DNA of 64,000 nucleotides. Origin: Rikenella microfusus DSM 15922 (GTDB lineage: Bacteria; Bacteroidota; Bacteroidia; Bacteroidales; Rikenellaceae). The translations under genes and the position numbers were made by a program. The notes under the pieces are model-generated. The model was given only the letters and a program-made list of their open reading frames with translations, searched no databases and was not told the DNA's origin. The first letter of the stretch is position 1. Every line of letters starts with the position of its first letter. The stretch is from the NCBI RefSeq assembly GCF_000427365.1, contig NZ_KE386488.1, positions 434,001 to 498,000 on the forward strand, written 5' to 3'. Below, one piece after another: positions 37,436-46,479 of this stretch.

Positions 37436-38388
37436 CCTACCTTCGTTCCTATTTCGACCGTCCGGCGACCGCCGCCGCGCCCGAAGGTCGTTTTAACCGT
37501 TTCCACATAATATTTTCCCGACCTTTCCGGATAAACCGGGTCGGTCAGCTCGGCCACCATCGCCGGGGCGGCGTAGGGTTCCAGGAACGTCGTGATGCTT
37601 CCGGAATAACCGTCGGCCGTTTCGCGTTCCAGCTCGTTCTGCGCCAACGTCGCCAGCTCCGCCATACTTTCCACGTCGTAGAAATAGAGGGTTTTCGAGG
37701 TGCCGCCCTCGGCGCCTTTTTTCGCCTCTACTTGCGTGCCGTCCTTTTTGAAGCAGATCGCCCGGATTTGCATTTTCAGGTCTTTGCGGTTCAGATATTG
37801 GAGGTTGTCGTCGCCGATGACGTTGTAACGCAGCCTATATTTGACCGTATCGCCCGTTACCCGCTCCGGACGACAGGCATAGACCCGTCCGTCGAGGTCG
37901 AAAAAGACCGACAGACCGTATTTTTTCGTCAGATTCGCCAGCACCGACGATACCGGCTTATCCGGCACCGCGTAGTTTTTGAGGGTCAGCGTTTCGGCGT
38001 ACCCGACGGCAAGGCCGCATTTGGCCAGCAGACCCGCGAGGGTCGTGGTGCCGCCCGTAGTTACGTTGCGCCGGCGGCAGGCCCAGAACTCGTCCTCGCA
38101 TTCGATTTCGAGCGGCGTGCGCAGGTTGAGCGCCTTTACATAGCCGCGGAACTCCGGCTGCAGGCGGCCGTTATAACCGAGGCGGATCTCCACCCGCTCG
38201 CCGACGGCCACCGCCTGGGCCGTCTCCACCCGCGTCGGCGGCAACCCGGCCTGCCTGAGTACCGCCGTAACGGGCACTTTGATCGTCGCCGTGGCGCCCG
38301 GCGTATAGACCGACCGCCGGACAGTTACGGCGTTCACCGCCCTAAACCGCTTATCGCCGATCCGTATTTCGCAACCCAATACGTACAT
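37432..38388 (-). CDS. Late control gpD-like baseplate hub protein
   Basis: A 318-residue protein with the gpD/gp44/gp27 hub layout: an N-terminal barrel (GCEIRIGDKRFRAVNAVTVR), AVGERVEIRLGYNG, a middle domain with GLLAKCGLAVGY and VLANLTKKYGLSVFFDLDG, and a C-terminal barrel. It forms the ring that seats the spike. It overlaps the spike gene by 4 nt. Confidence 0.82.
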   Translation of the reverse strand: MYVLGCEIRIGDKRFRAVNAVTVRRSVYTPGATATIKVPVTAVLRQAGLPPTRVETAQAVAVGERVEIRLGYNGRLQPEFRGYVKALNLRTPLEIECEDEFWACRRRNVTTGGTTTLAGLLAKCGLAVGYAETLTLKNYAVPDKPVSSVLANLTKKYGLSVFFDLDGRVYACRPERVTGDTVKYRLRYNVIGDDNLQYLNRKDLKMQIRAICFKKDGTQVEAKKGAEGGTSKTLYFYDVESMAELATLAQNELERETADGYSGSITTFLEPYAAPAMVAELTDPVYPERSGKYYVETVKTTFGRGGGRRTVEIGTKVG

Positions 38389-38391
38389 GTC

Positions 38392-39027
38392 TTATTCGAT
38401 GACTAATTCCACGGCGGCGTCGGTATGCGCTTTCATTTTCACGACCTGCACGTCTTCCGCGCCGCCCATCGCGGGTAGGTCGATGCTTTCGATGACGATC
38501 TTGTCGTCGGTCTCGAAAACGAGATCGGTCAAAGCCGAAACCAATTCCACCGCTTCGTTCAACTCGTAGAGGTCGCGCATCCGCTTCACCTCCGTTTCCG
38601 GATAGTTGCCGCCCTGGCCGATAAGCGCGCAGGCCAGTTCCACTTCGTAGCTGTCCACGCCGATCAGTTCGTTCACCGCGCCGCGCCGCCCGATAAGCGG
38701 CGTTTCGACGATCCGTTTCTTTCCGGTTACGGAAATCACGGCGCAGGGCATTTCGACCTCGCCGAGCGACGATCGAATCCATACGGGCATAAAATACCAC
38801 CGTCCCAGCGCGTCCTGTTTGCGGATCGGCACCCCGCCCGCGGTTTCGGTGCGCAGCGCCGGAGCGTCGGGCATCCCCTCGAAGGACGGGACGGCCGGAT
38901 AACGCGCGGCGTTTCCGCCGAGCAGCATCCCCGGATAGAATTTGCCCCGCAGCCGGGCCGCGTCGAGCAGCAAACCCGCCACGTCGAAGCGGTGCGGCAT
39001 TCGGCCGTATTCGTCATACCTGGCCAT
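38392..39027 (-). CDS. DUF6046-like phage tail protein
   Basis: A 211-residue protein between the tape measure and the hub, at the Mu gp43/DNA-circularisation position. Its conserved part ([57 protein letters not shown]) matches what I recall for DUF6046 in Bacteroides phages. It is probably a baseplate/tail initiator protein. It overlaps the tape measure gene by 14 nt. Confidence 0.7.
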   Translation of the reverse strand: MARYDEYGRMPHRFDVAGLLLDAARLRGKFYPGMLLGGNAARYPAVPSFEGMPDAPALRTETAGGVPIRKQDALGRWYFMPVWIRSSLGEVEMPCAVISVTGKKRIVETPLIGRRGAVNELIGVDSYEVELACALIGQGGNYPETEVKRMRDLYELNEAVELVSALTDLVFETDDKIVIESIDLPAMGGAEDVQVVKMKAHTDAAVELVIE

Positions 39028-41815
39028 AATCGGTCACCTCCATCAATACGTTCACGATCTCCTGCCGGATTTGGTCGTATCCCTTGCCATCGGCGTTGGC
39101 GATATGGATAACGATCTGGTCGCAGAACTTGTCCGCAATCGGTCGGCCGTCCTTCCGCCCGTAATCCGCGGTATCCCCGGCCGGGGCGGTCGCAACCGCG
39201 GCAGGGGTGTCGGGCGGCACGACGGCCTGCACGAGGGCGGGCGAGGCCATGCCCGCGCCGAACGATGCGGCGGCGGTCAGCCCGGCCAGTTTCACGCGCC
39301 CCAGTTTCGAGACGATGGCGCCGTAGGCTCCGGTGCCCTTTTCGTTCACGGCCACACTGTCCAAGTCGAACACATCGCTCCGGGAACCGACGCTGCCTGT
39401 GGTCGTCCGTCTGCCTTTCCCGCCGAGGGAGGCCATCAGTTCCGCATACGTTTTCGGTACGGCGCCGCCTGAGGCGGAAGACTGGCTGCCGTTACCGGCT
39501 GACGCTCCGGGCAGGCTGCTACCGCCACGGAGCAACGCGGCGCCGCCGGGGTTGTAAACGCCGTTCACGAAAGGCGACGAGGGAACCGCTGCCGACTGCC
39601 CCGCCCCGTAAAGCAGATCGAGACGCCCGGCAGTCTCGTTATAATCCGACAGGGCATCGGTCAGTTGATTGAGCCGCCCGGTAACTCCCCGATGGAGGGT
39701 CAGCGTAAAACCTCGGAAAAATTCATCCAATGCTCCGCCGATGTCGTATTTCTCCCGGATGGCAGCCGCGTCCGCCCCCCAATCCATACCGGCCTTCATC
39801 TTGTCGAACATCCGGCCGAAATCCGCGGCCAGTTCTGCCTGCTTGTCTTTGTCGTCCACCCGGTCGAGCAGGTTGTTCAACACGCTGGTTCGCACCTCTT
39901 CCAGCTCTGCCAGCGCGTCGTTCATCGCCTGGTCGCGGAACTTGTTACGGAGTTTGCGTTCCAGTTCAATGTTCACCCGGTCGAGGGCGTCGCACAGCTC
40001 GTCGTTCGTGCTTTTTTCGGTGAGCAAATTCGGCAGGTACTGGCCGTACTGCTCATTGATCCGGCCGATGGCCGCCGCCCGTTCGTCGCTGCCCTCGGCG
40101 GCCTGCATCGCGGCGTCGAACGAGGCCCGCGTCTCGTCTTTCGACCTGGCCAGCTCCGTGTTGAACGCCGCGAACGAAGTGGTCGCCCTGTCGGTTTTCG
40201 AGGTCAGGGAATAGATCACTCCGGCCAGCGCACCGATACCCAGCACCAGCCATCCCACCGGCGAGGTCACGAACGCCGCGTTCAACGTTTTGATCGCTCC
40301 CGCGAGCAGGGTCGAACCTGCCGCTGCGATCTTGTGCACCGCATCCACGGCCAGTACTTTGATTTTGTGGGCGACAAGCATAACGCCCAGCGCGCCGAGC
40401 GTTCCGGTCAGCGCCCCGATTACGGGGTTTCCTTCGCGTAAGGCGTCGAACCACCAGCCGAACGCGGAGGTAACGCCGGAAAGGATGCCGCCGACTATAT
40501 CCAGCCCGACGCCGAGCGCCCCGATGCCGACCTCCACCAGAGGCAGAACCGCCGTCCCGACATCCGACAAAATCAGCTTGAACGAGTTCCACAACTCCTG
40601 CGCACGTTGCGTAGAGTTGCGCGAGAGTTCCATCGCACGGTCGGCGGCGCCGGCGGAATCGGCCACCGCCGTCAGCGATTCGGCCAGTTTGTCCGTGTCG
40701 GAAGCCATGACCATAAAGGCGCTCTTAGCCTCCTTGTCCACGATGCCCAGCGATTCGATAAAGTTCGACTTCTGCTGGTCGCTCATCGAAGCCGTTACGG
40801 CTTCCATCTCCCTGAAAATGTCGAGCGTCGAACGGATCGCGCCGGTGTCGTCGAAGACGTTTATCCCGACTTTGCTCATCTTTTCGACTACATCCCCGCG
40901 GCCCAGAATCGAATAGAGGTTGTTCATCAGCGTGGCGGCGCGTTCGGCGCTCTGCCCCTTGCCGGTCATATAGGCAAAAACGCCCGCCACCTCTTTGTAG
41001 TTGTAGCCGAGGGCATCGGCCCCGGCGATCAGGTCGGGCATGTAACGGGCGAAGTCTTCGAACTCGCCCGCACCGACCCGTTTGGCCTCCACGAAAGTGT
41101 CCAGCACCTCGCTGGCGTTGGTGTTTTTCGTACCCACGATCGACAGTGTCCGGGCCAGCGCGCCCGCCACTACGTTCGTGTCGGCGAACTGCGACTTCGC
41201 CCCTTTGAGCGTGGCGTCGAGGATGGAGAGCGACAGGTCGAGATCTCCGGTCTGGCTGATGATCTGTTCCAGGGCGAGCGGCGACTGGGTGATGTCGGCC
41301 TTGTTGCGGGCGGTGATCTCCCGCACCTGCTCGGTCGCCTTTTTCAGGCTCGCCGGGTCGAGCTGGGCGGTGATGTTCACTTTCGCCATCCCCTCGTCGA
41401 GGGACATCGCGTTTTTGACGGAGGCGCCGATACCGGCAGCGGCGGCCATCGCGGGGTTGATAAAGCCGCCCAGGCCGCCGGTCAGGTCGGAAAACAGTCG
41501 TTTCAACCCGCCGCGCCCGGCGTTGTCCAGCCGGTCGATCTGCCGCGTCAGGCTGTCGATTTCGCGGTTGTATTGCCTGATCTGCGCGATGTTCCGCGGG
41601 TCGATAATCTCTTTTTCGGCCCGCAGCAGATCGAGCCTCTGGCGTAAAGCGGACAGCGAGCCGCCGAGGTCTTTGGCCGCGGCCTGCATGCCCTTGCTCT
41701 GGGCGGTCAGTCTCGCAAACGTCGCAAGCGTATTTTGCGACGCCCCCGCGATCCGCACCAGCGGCGAAGAGGCCCGGTCGGTCAGGCTTAGTATGTATTC
41801 TACGTTTGTTGCCAC
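39014..41815 (-). CDS. Tail tape measure protein (TP901 type)
   Basis: A 933-residue protein. It has an N-terminal coiled coil ([20 protein letters not shown]), the TP901 core ([37 protein letters not shown]), a hydrophobic stretch at about residues 470-560 ([38 protein letters not shown]), then a long helical region. It sets tail length, which from about 930 residues would be about 140 nm, and may enter the membrane on DNA ejection. It directly follows the frameshifted chaperones. Confidence 0.92.
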   Translation of the reverse strand: MATNVEYILSLTDRASSPLVRIAGASQNTLATFARLTAQSKGMQAAAKDLGGSLSALRQRLDLLRAEKEIIDPRNIAQIRQYNREIDSLTRQIDRLDNAGRGGLKRLFSDLTGGLGGFINPAMAAAAGIGASVKNAMSLDEGMAKVNITAQLDPASLKKATEQVREITARNKADITQSPLALEQIISQTGDLDLSLSILDATLKGAKSQFADTNVVAGALARTLSIVGTKNTNASEVLDTFVEAKRVGAGEFEDFARYMPDLIAGADALGYNYKEVAGVFAYMTGKGQSAERAATLMNNLYSILGRGDVVEKMSKVGINVFDDTGAIRSTLDIFREMEAVTASMSDQQKSNFIESLGIVDKEAKSAFMVMASDTDKLAESLTAVADSAGAADRAMELSRNSTQRAQELWNSFKLILSDVGTAVLPLVEVGIGALGVGLDIVGGILSGVTSAFGWWFDALREGNPVIGALTGTLGALGVMLVAHKIKVLAVDAVHKIAAAGSTLLAGAIKTLNAAFVTSPVGWLVLGIGALAGVIYSLTSKTDRATTSFAAFNTELARSKDETRASFDAAMQAAEGSDERAAAIGRINEQYGQYLPNLLTEKSTNDELCDALDRVNIELERKLRNKFRDQAMNDALAELEEVRTSVLNNLLDRVDDKDKQAELAADFGRMFDKMKAGMDWGADAAAIREKYDIGGALDEFFRGFTLTLHRGVTGRLNQLTDALSDYNETAGRLDLLYGAGQSAAVPSSPFVNGVYNPGGAALLRGGSSLPGASAGNGSQSSASGGAVPKTYAELMASLGGKGRRTTTGSVGSRSDVFDLDSVAVNEKGTGAYGAIVSKLGRVKLAGLTAAASFGAGMASPALVQAVVPPDTPAAVATAPAGDTADYGRKDGRPIADKFCDQIVIHIANADGKGYDQIRQEIVNVLMEVTDYGQV

Positions 41816-41822
41816 TTTTTTT

Positions 41823-42020
41823 CTAACCCGCTATTGTTTCCGCTATGGTTTCCGCGATCTTCCGGGTCGTCCGGTTCTCGACCCAGACTGCCATCCTCGC
41901 CTGATAGCACCACTCGGCGTCGCTCAGGGTATCGGGGTCGAGGTGCAGCACCGAACGGATCAGCGCGTTGCCCGCGTGCAGCCAATTCGGAAGCTCTGCT
42001 ATCTCCGACCCCGCTAAGCC
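41823..42020 (-). CDS. -1 frame extension of the tail assembly chaperone (gpT-like)
   Basis: Reading minus in the -1 frame from the slippery site gives about 65 residues ([40 protein letters not shown]) to the TAG at 41823-41825, 8 nt before the tape measure start. It has no start codon of its own in this position and makes sense only as a fusion to the gene at 42014-42334 (about 169 residues total), as in the lambda gpG/gpGT arrangement. Confidence 0.8.
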   Translation of the reverse strand, partial: GLAGSEIAELPNWLHAGNALIRSVLHLDPDTLSDAEWCYQARMAVWVENRTTRKIAETIAETIAG

Positions 42021-42334
42021 TTTTTTAGCTCCACGGCCGCCACTTCGATCAGGGCGTTCACCCGCGGCCCCAGGCCGTAGAACAGCCGGTCTTCGGTCTG
42101 GAACTCCATATCCCCTCCGAGCCAGCAGTTACGGATCAACACCTCGTTGATCTTGAGCGCGTCGATCCCGCCGATCACGTTCGCCGCGCTGATGGCCTTG
42201 CGGTCGGGCCGACGCAGCCAGGCCTTCTTACCTTCACTTTCGACGACGAAGACTTCGCCGTACTGTTTTTTCCAGGCCTCGACCATTTCGGGCGTTACCT
42301 CCGCCGATGCGGCGGGTTTCTGTTTTTGAGCCAT
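42014..42334 (-). CDS. Tail assembly chaperone (gpG-like)
   Basis: A 106-residue protein starting MAQKQKPAASAEVTPEMVEA with a compact domain (KKAWLRRPDRKAISAANVIG, EVLIRNCWLGGDMEFQTEDR). It lies between the tube and tape measure genes. Its last codons CTA AAA AAG GCT TAG contain the heptamer that allows a -1 shift. Chaperones of this kind coat the tape measure during tail assembly. Confidence 0.8.
   Translation of the reverse strand: MAQKQKPAASAEVTPEMVEAWKKQYGEVFVVESEGKKAWLRRPDRKAISAANVIGGIDALKINEVLIRNCWLGGDMEFQTEDRLFYGLGPRVNALIEVAAVELKKA
42020..42026 (-). other. Programmed -1 ribosomal frameshift site A AAA AAG
   Basis: Minus-strand heptamer A AAA AAG is in the proper phase (X XXY YYZ) two codons before the zero-frame stop. 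The downstream -1 frame stays open for 65 codons and ends just before the tape measure gene. Confidence 0.8.
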
Positions 42335-42366
42335 TCTTCAACTGTTTTTAAATGTTCCTGAAAACC

Positions 42367-42795
42367 TTATACGTCGTATTCGATACCCAGCGCGATGAAC
42401 GGCAGGGCGTGTTCGCTGAACAGGTCGCCGGTCTTCATCCCTTTGGGCAGCTCTTTGATCGAGGCCGTGTGGATTTTGTCGGTCGTCACCACGCCGCCGG
42501 CCGTCACATAGGAGACCACGATGTCGAAATCCACGTCGAGCAGGTCGTCGTATCCTTTCGCACGCGCGGTACGGTTCATGGCGTCTAACTCGCTCTGGAG
42601 AATCGTCAGCGTACCTTCCGCCGACCGTTCGCCGTGCTGGATGCCGCGCGGGTTGCGCCCGGCGCCGCGCACGTAGTCTTTGGCCTTCGACAACTTGTAG
42701 TCGATGCCCCGCAGCCCGCCGATGTTTTGGCCGAAAGCGTAGACCGAAATATCGCCATAGGCGTATTCCCGCTGATTGATAATCACCTTTCTCAT
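42367..42795 (-). CDS. Phage tail tube protein
   Basis: A 142-residue protein starting MRKVIINQREYAYGDISVYA. It follows the sheath gene directly, has the size of a myovirus tail tube, and contains the typical beta-rich segments (ERSAEGTLTILQSELDAMNR, TTDKIHTASIKELPKGMKTG, LPFIALGIEYDV). It forms the inner tube of the contractile tail. Confidence 0.8.
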   Translation of the reverse strand: MRKVIINQREYAYGDISVYAFGQNIGGLRGIDYKLSKAKDYVRGAGRNPRGIQHGERSAEGTLTILQSELDAMNRTARAKGYDDLLDVDFDIVVSYVTAGGVVTTDKIHTASIKELPKGMKTGDLFSEHALPFIALGIEYDV

Positions 42796-42798
42796 AGA

Positions 42799-43980
42799 TT
42801 ATTCGGTTTTGGTTGCCGGATTGGTAAATTCCAGCGTTACCTCGAACGTTTCGACCACGCCTTTCGGCTGTATCTGGCAGACCACCCGGATCGTTTCCGA
42901 ACTCAGAATGTCCTGATCCTGCGGCACGGTGCAGGTGAAGGAGGTGATTTCGTCGGCCATTTGGGTCAGCACCGCGTTTTCGATCATTCCCGCGTAGCTG
43001 ACGCACTGCCCGGCCGACAGGTTGCCGTCCGTATCGCTTTCGACGTTATCCAGAATCTCGTCGATCAGGGTATCGTAAACGATGATACGCGCCTTGTCTA
43101 TCGTCCGGCCGTAACGCAGCTGGGCGTAATCGTCGGTAACGGGCGCCGCCGTCGGGTCGCCATTAAGATAGGCGCCGTTCTTGCGCGGGTAGCCGATCGG
43201 GATGATATACCCGGCGTCGTGCAGCGTGTCGGCCAGCCCTGCGGCCTCGGCATAGCTCTGCCCGTCGGTCAGGTACATATCGGTGGCGATAGCCCCGTCG
43301 CGCACGCGGCCCAGCGACTGGTGCACGGCGAGCGCCGCGGCGCGTCCCAGAATGCGGCCGATGGCGGCCGTATGGTTCGCGGCGTCGTCGGAGGCCAGCA
43401 CGAAGGCTACGGCGTTGTACGACGCCTCGCGGGGCTTGAACAGGGCCTCGCTGTCGGCGTCGAAAGCCGGGGCGGGCATCAAGAGCCGAAATGGGGCCAC
43501 CTTCCCGGATGCGTAACTTTCGGCAACGGCCTGCGCTTTGGCAGCCGCGTCGATGGCATCTTTGTCGATGCCCTGCGTAACGTCGGCTTCGTATTCGGCC
43601 GGGGGGATGCGGTTCATGCCGACGATACGCACGCGGCCCCCCGCGGCGTCGATCGCTTTACGGAGCGGAGAACCGTCCGCGCTGTCGCACATCTGGGTAA
43701 GGGTAGTCGCTTCGGACACTACCAGCAGGTGCAGTTCCGACCCCTCGCCCGCCTGTTCGTAAAAGGCGGTAATCTCTTTATACGCCAGCGGGTTGTTCTC
43801 GGCGGTGATGCCTAACTTCGTCAGGTCGGCCGTGCCGAAAAGCTGGTAATGTTTGTTCAACTCCAGCTTTTCGGACACCGCTTTGCCGTTCACGACCAGA
43901 GCGGCCACGCCGTCGTCGGTGGCGGCGCTGCGTCCTAAGTTGCCGTTGCCGAGAGTGATGTTTATATTCGGTCTTGCCAT
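42799..43980 (-). CDS. Tail sheath protein (DUF2586 type)
   Basis: A 393-residue protein starting MARPNINITLGNGNLGRSAA. It matches the DUF2586 sheath pattern: GVAALVVNGKAVS, YEADVTQGIDKDAIDAAAKA, GIPIGYPRKN-type segment (YIIPIGYPRKNGAYLNGD), RTIDKARIIVYDTLIDEIL and DADGNL-like DTDGNLSAGQC. A sheath shows that the phage is a myovirus. Confidence 0.88.
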   Translation of the reverse strand: MARPNINITLGNGNLGRSAATDDGVAALVVNGKAVSEKLELNKHYQLFGTADLTKLGITAENNPLAYKEITAFYEQAGEGSELHLLVVSEATTLTQMCDSADGSPLRKAIDAAGGRVRIVGMNRIPPAEYEADVTQGIDKDAIDAAAKAQAVAESYASGKVAPFRLLMPAPAFDADSEALFKPREASYNAVAFVLASDDAANHTAAIGRILGRAAALAVHQSLGRVRDGAIATDMYLTDGQSYAEAAGLADTLHDAGYIIPIGYPRKNGAYLNGDPTAAPVTDDYAQLRYGRTIDKARIIVYDTLIDEILDNVESDTDGNLSAGQCVSYAGMIENAVLTQMADEITSFTCTVPQDQDILSSETIRVVCQIQPKGVVETFEVTLEFTNPATKTE

Positions 43981-43984
43981 AGTC

Positions 43985-44803
43985 TTACAGGTTGTAGGTT
44001 TCCACGGCGCCTCCCTTTTTCAGGCTGTTCTGATGCACGACGGCCAGTCCCCGGTCGTTCGCCAGAAAGACCATCTTATCGGTGGTTACGTGGAAAGTCT
44101 TGTTTGTCGGATAGGCTTTTACGTAGGGGGCGAGAAACGCAGGCAGCCGGTCGGCCTCTTTTTTCTTCTCTCCGCCCGCCGGTTTGGCAGGTGGAGACGC
44201 CTGCGGGCTGTCCGCTACGGTTTCGGGGGCCGAGGCTTCGGTCGGCTTTGCGGTTTCCGGGGTTTCTGCCGCGGCCGGCTCCGTATTTTCCGAGATCTGC
44301 GGGGCTTCGGTTCCTCCCTTTTCGGCAGCCTCCGCCGGGGCGGTCTGCGCCGTATTGTCCGATGTCTGCGGGTTTTCGGCAGCCTCCGCCGGGGCGGTCT
44401 GCGCCGTATTGTCCGATGTCTGCGGGTTTTCGGCAGCTTCCGCCGGAGCGGCCTGTGCCGTGTTTTCCGATGCCTGCGGGTTTTCGGCAGCTTCCGCCGG
44501 AGTGGCCTGCGCCGTGTTGTCCGATGTCTGCGGGTTTTCGGCAGCCTCCGCCGGAGCGGCCTGCGCCGTGTTGTCCGATGTCTGCAGGTTTTCGGCAGCT
44601 TCCGCCGGAGCGACCTGCGCCGTGTTTTCCGATGTCTGCGGGTTTTCGGTAGCTTCCGCCGGAGCGGCCTGTGCCGTGTTTTCCGATGTCTGCGGGTTTT
44701 CGGCAGCTTCCGCCGGAGCGGTCTGCGCCGCGGCCTGTTTCTGCCGATTCCCTCCGGCGGCTTTGCCGGTCGCCGCTTTCTCGTTTTTCTTCGTCTGTGT
44801 CAT
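43985..44803 (-). CDS. Structural protein with 18-residue Ala/Pro/Glu tandem repeats
   Basis: A 272-residue protein. A basic N-terminus is followed by seven near-identical 18-residue units (AEAAENPQTSDNTAQTAP and variants) plus a decayed one, then a Pro-rich linker. A conserved ~50-residue C-terminal domain follows (FLAPYVKAYPTNKTFHVTTD, KMVFLANDRGLAVVHQNSL). The conserved end resembles small head-tail proteins of Bacteroidetes phages. The repeat may be a flexible spacer. It lies between sheath and lysis genes. Confidence 0.75.
   Translation of the reverse strand: MTQTKKNEKAATGKAAGGNRQKQAAAQTAPAEAAENPQTSENTAQAAPAEATENPQTSENTAQVAPAEAAENLQTSDNTAQAAPAEAAENPQTSDNTAQATPAEAAENPQASENTAQAAPAEAAENPQTSDNTAQTAPAEAAENPQTSDNTAQTAPAEAAEKGGTEAPQISENTEPAAAETPETAKPTEASAPETVADSPQASPPAKPAGGEKKKEADRLPAFLAPYVKAYPTNKTFHVTTDKMVFLANDRGLAVVHQNSLKKGGAVETYNL
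44330..44730. repeat. 54-bp tandem repeats inside the structural gene
   Basis: Units of 54 bp begin with TTCGGCAGC (plus strand) at about 44321, 44375, 44429, 44483, 44537, 44591, 44645 and 44699. Copies differ by a few third-position and occasional amino-acid changes, so the array is prone to length change. Confidence 0.9.
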
Positions 44804-44807
44804 GGTT

Positions 44808-45359
44808 TTATCGTTTTAAAAGTTTCCAGGCGACGATGCCCGCTCCGGCCGCTGCCAGCAGCTGCCCCAACCGCACCCAGAACCGTTGCCACCCGGTAAG
44901 GCGGTTTACCTCCACAGTCTGCGTGACGACCTCCCGTTCGACCTGCACGGCTTCGCTGTAGCGGTCTTTCAGTGTCAGATAAATCGCCATGCTGTCCACG
45001 CGGGCCGTGGCTGTCAGTACATTGTCCCGGATCGTAACCGACGGCGGCGGCAGGCGGTCGCCTGCCCGGTATTCCTCCAACTCGCGCAAGCGGGCCTGCC
45101 CTAAGCTGTCGCACTCTACCAGGGCGCGCAGCAGCGAACTGTCGGCCGCCAGCCGTACCACCGTATCACGCAGGGTCTCTACAACGCGCACGCTGTCCGT
45201 CCGTATCCGGTCGCTGCTTGTCGTTATCCGCGGCGTCCGACAGCCGGGCAGGAATAGGGCAATGGTCGCGATGGCTGCACAGCGCCACGCTGCGGATCGC
45301 CCGCTCCAGCCGGGCCACCGCCCGGCGCAGCTTCTCGTTTTCTTTTCTGCTTTCTTCAT
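44808..45359 (-). CDS. Lipoprotein with C-terminal TM segment, unimolecular spanin candidate
   Basis: A 183-residue protein. The N-terminus has a lipoprotein signal (CAAIATIALFLPGC, Cys near residue 40), the middle is helical and charged (RIRTDSVRVVETLRDTVV, VQVEREVVTQTVEVNRL), and the C-terminus is a transmembrane helix (WVRLGQLLAAAGAGIVAWKL). Outer-membrane lipid plus inner-membrane helix is the topology of u-spanins such as T1 gp11, which fuse the two membranes at lysis. Its first 194 nt overlap the end of the next gene in another frame, as Rz1 overlaps Rz. Confidence 0.65.
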   Translation of the reverse strand: MKKAEKKTRSCAGRWPGWSGRSAAWRCAAIATIALFLPGCRTPRITTSSDRIRTDSVRVVETLRDTVVRLAADSSLLRALVECDSLGQARLRELEEYRAGDRLPPPSVTIRDNVLTATARVDSMAIYLTLKDRYSEAVQVEREVVTQTVEVNRLTGWQRFWVRLGQLLAAAGAGIVAWKLLKR

Positions 45360-45588
45360 TTTCTACTCTGAGCGCTTCGATGTCGTCGCGCAGATTCTTA
45401 TTCTCGGTTCGGGTCAGGGCCAACACCTCCTCGAAAGACTTTTTGACCAGATCGACCATCTGATCGGCCGTGGCTACCTCCTGCGAGCCGACCTCCGCCT
45501 TACGCTTTCGGCGGAATTGGTAAAGCGTTGTGAAAAAGCCGACCGCAGTACCGATCCACCCCAGCACGAGCGCTACCGTTTCCGCCAT
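45166..45588 (-). CDS. Membrane-anchored coiled-coil protein, lysis-associated
   Basis: A 140-residue protein. It has one N-terminal TM segment (VALVLGWIGTAVGFFTTLYQ) followed by a long coiled coil (LTRTENKNLRDDIEALRVEN, ESRKENEKLRRAVARLERAI) and a CSHRDHCPIPAR motif. The topology suits an i-spanin or holin-like protein. It overlaps the spanin candidate out of frame. A host gene at 15524 shares its layout. Confidence 0.65.
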   Translation of the reverse strand: MAETVALVLGWIGTAVGFFTTLYQFRRKRKAEVGSQEVATADQMVDLVKKSFEEVLALTRTENKNLRDDIEALRVENEESRKENEKLRRAVARLERAIRSVALCSHRDHCPIPARLSDAADNDKQRPDTDGQRARCRDPA

Positions 45589-45594
45589 GCCCGG

Positions 45595-46458
45595 TTATTC
45601 TTTAGCCGAATAAAAGGCGGCAGCATACTTGCCCCGGATCGACAGGGCGGTAAAACGCTGCTGATAGCCCAGGATGTCGCCGCGCTCGGCGGGGTCTTTG
45701 TAACGGGCGAACACGTCGGTGGAACCCACGGCGCGCATCACCTCGGTGTCGCAGTACATCAGCGATCCTTGCGTGTCGGTCTCCGGCACCACGGCGGCGC
45801 CGAAGGCTTTCTTCGTACCGTCGGCGGCTGTGTAGTACGGCAATACCGAGGAGGTATAGTAGCTGATCCCCCAGATTTTGCCGCTGCCGATCATCTCTTT
45901 GTAGAGCTTCATGTCCTCTGCCATCAGGTCGGCTTCGTGAATGGCATTCAGTACGAGCACGAGCGAATCCACGGGCACGTCGCGGCCGGTGAACCAGTTG
46001 CGAAGTTGGAGAATGTCCGTAAAGGTGAGCGCCTTTTGCCCGGAGGGGTTCACGGCTCCGGTAGCCGCACGCACCGGCGTCAGGTCGGCGTTCTTCTGGG
46101 GAGACCAGTTGCCGGCGGCAAAGGCCGCGGTCTTTTTCAGCAGGGCGTTTTTGTGCCCGCGAATCACGCTCTCCATCTTTTTGTAGGAACTCTCCTTTTC
46201 TTCGATGGCCCGCACGGTCGTGTTTTTGGTGTCGAAGGTGTGCAACGGAAGTTCCAGCGGGATGTCCGCACGCTGGGCCGACTCGATAGGAAAGCTGGCA
46301 TTATCGACGAGCACCTCCGGATCGACGCCCGCTTCGGCCAGGTTGATTTTGTCGTATTCCACGAATTCGCTCATGTCTACCGAGCGCGCCAGGAAAGAGG
46401 TATCGGGGACGAACCCCTCCTTGATCATGGCGATCCACGCCTGTTTTTCTATGGGCAT
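45595..46458 (-). CDS. Major capsid protein
   Basis: A 287-residue protein starting MPIEKQAWIAMIKEGFVPDT. It follows the protease-scaffold gene, the usual order. It has HK97-like features: an N-arm region (SFLARSVDMSEFVEYDKINL), a long helical segment (EKESSYKKMESVIRGHKNAL), VLVLNAIHEADLMAEDMKLY and a closing beta region (ALSIRGKYAAAFYS). It resembles capsid proteins of Bacteroidetes Mu-like phages as I recall them. Confidence 0.82.
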   Translation of the reverse strand: MPIEKQAWIAMIKEGFVPDTSFLARSVDMSEFVEYDKINLAEAGVDPEVLVDNASFPIESAQRADIPLELPLHTFDTKNTTVRAIEEKESSYKKMESVIRGHKNALLKKTAAFAAGNWSPQKNADLTPVRAATGAVNPSGQKALTFTDILQLRNWFTGRDVPVDSLVLVLNAIHEADLMAEDMKLYKEMIGSGKIWGISYYTSSVLPYYTAADGTKKAFGAAVVPETDTQGSLMYCDTEVMRAVGSTDVFARYKDPAERGDILGYQQRFTALSIRGKYAAAFYSAKE

Positions 46459-46479
46459 AACTATCTCTGTTTTTATGAT

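Noticed and set aside
44330-44730. Possible CRISPR-like array
   Set aside because: The units are 54-bp in-frame coding repeats without spacers.
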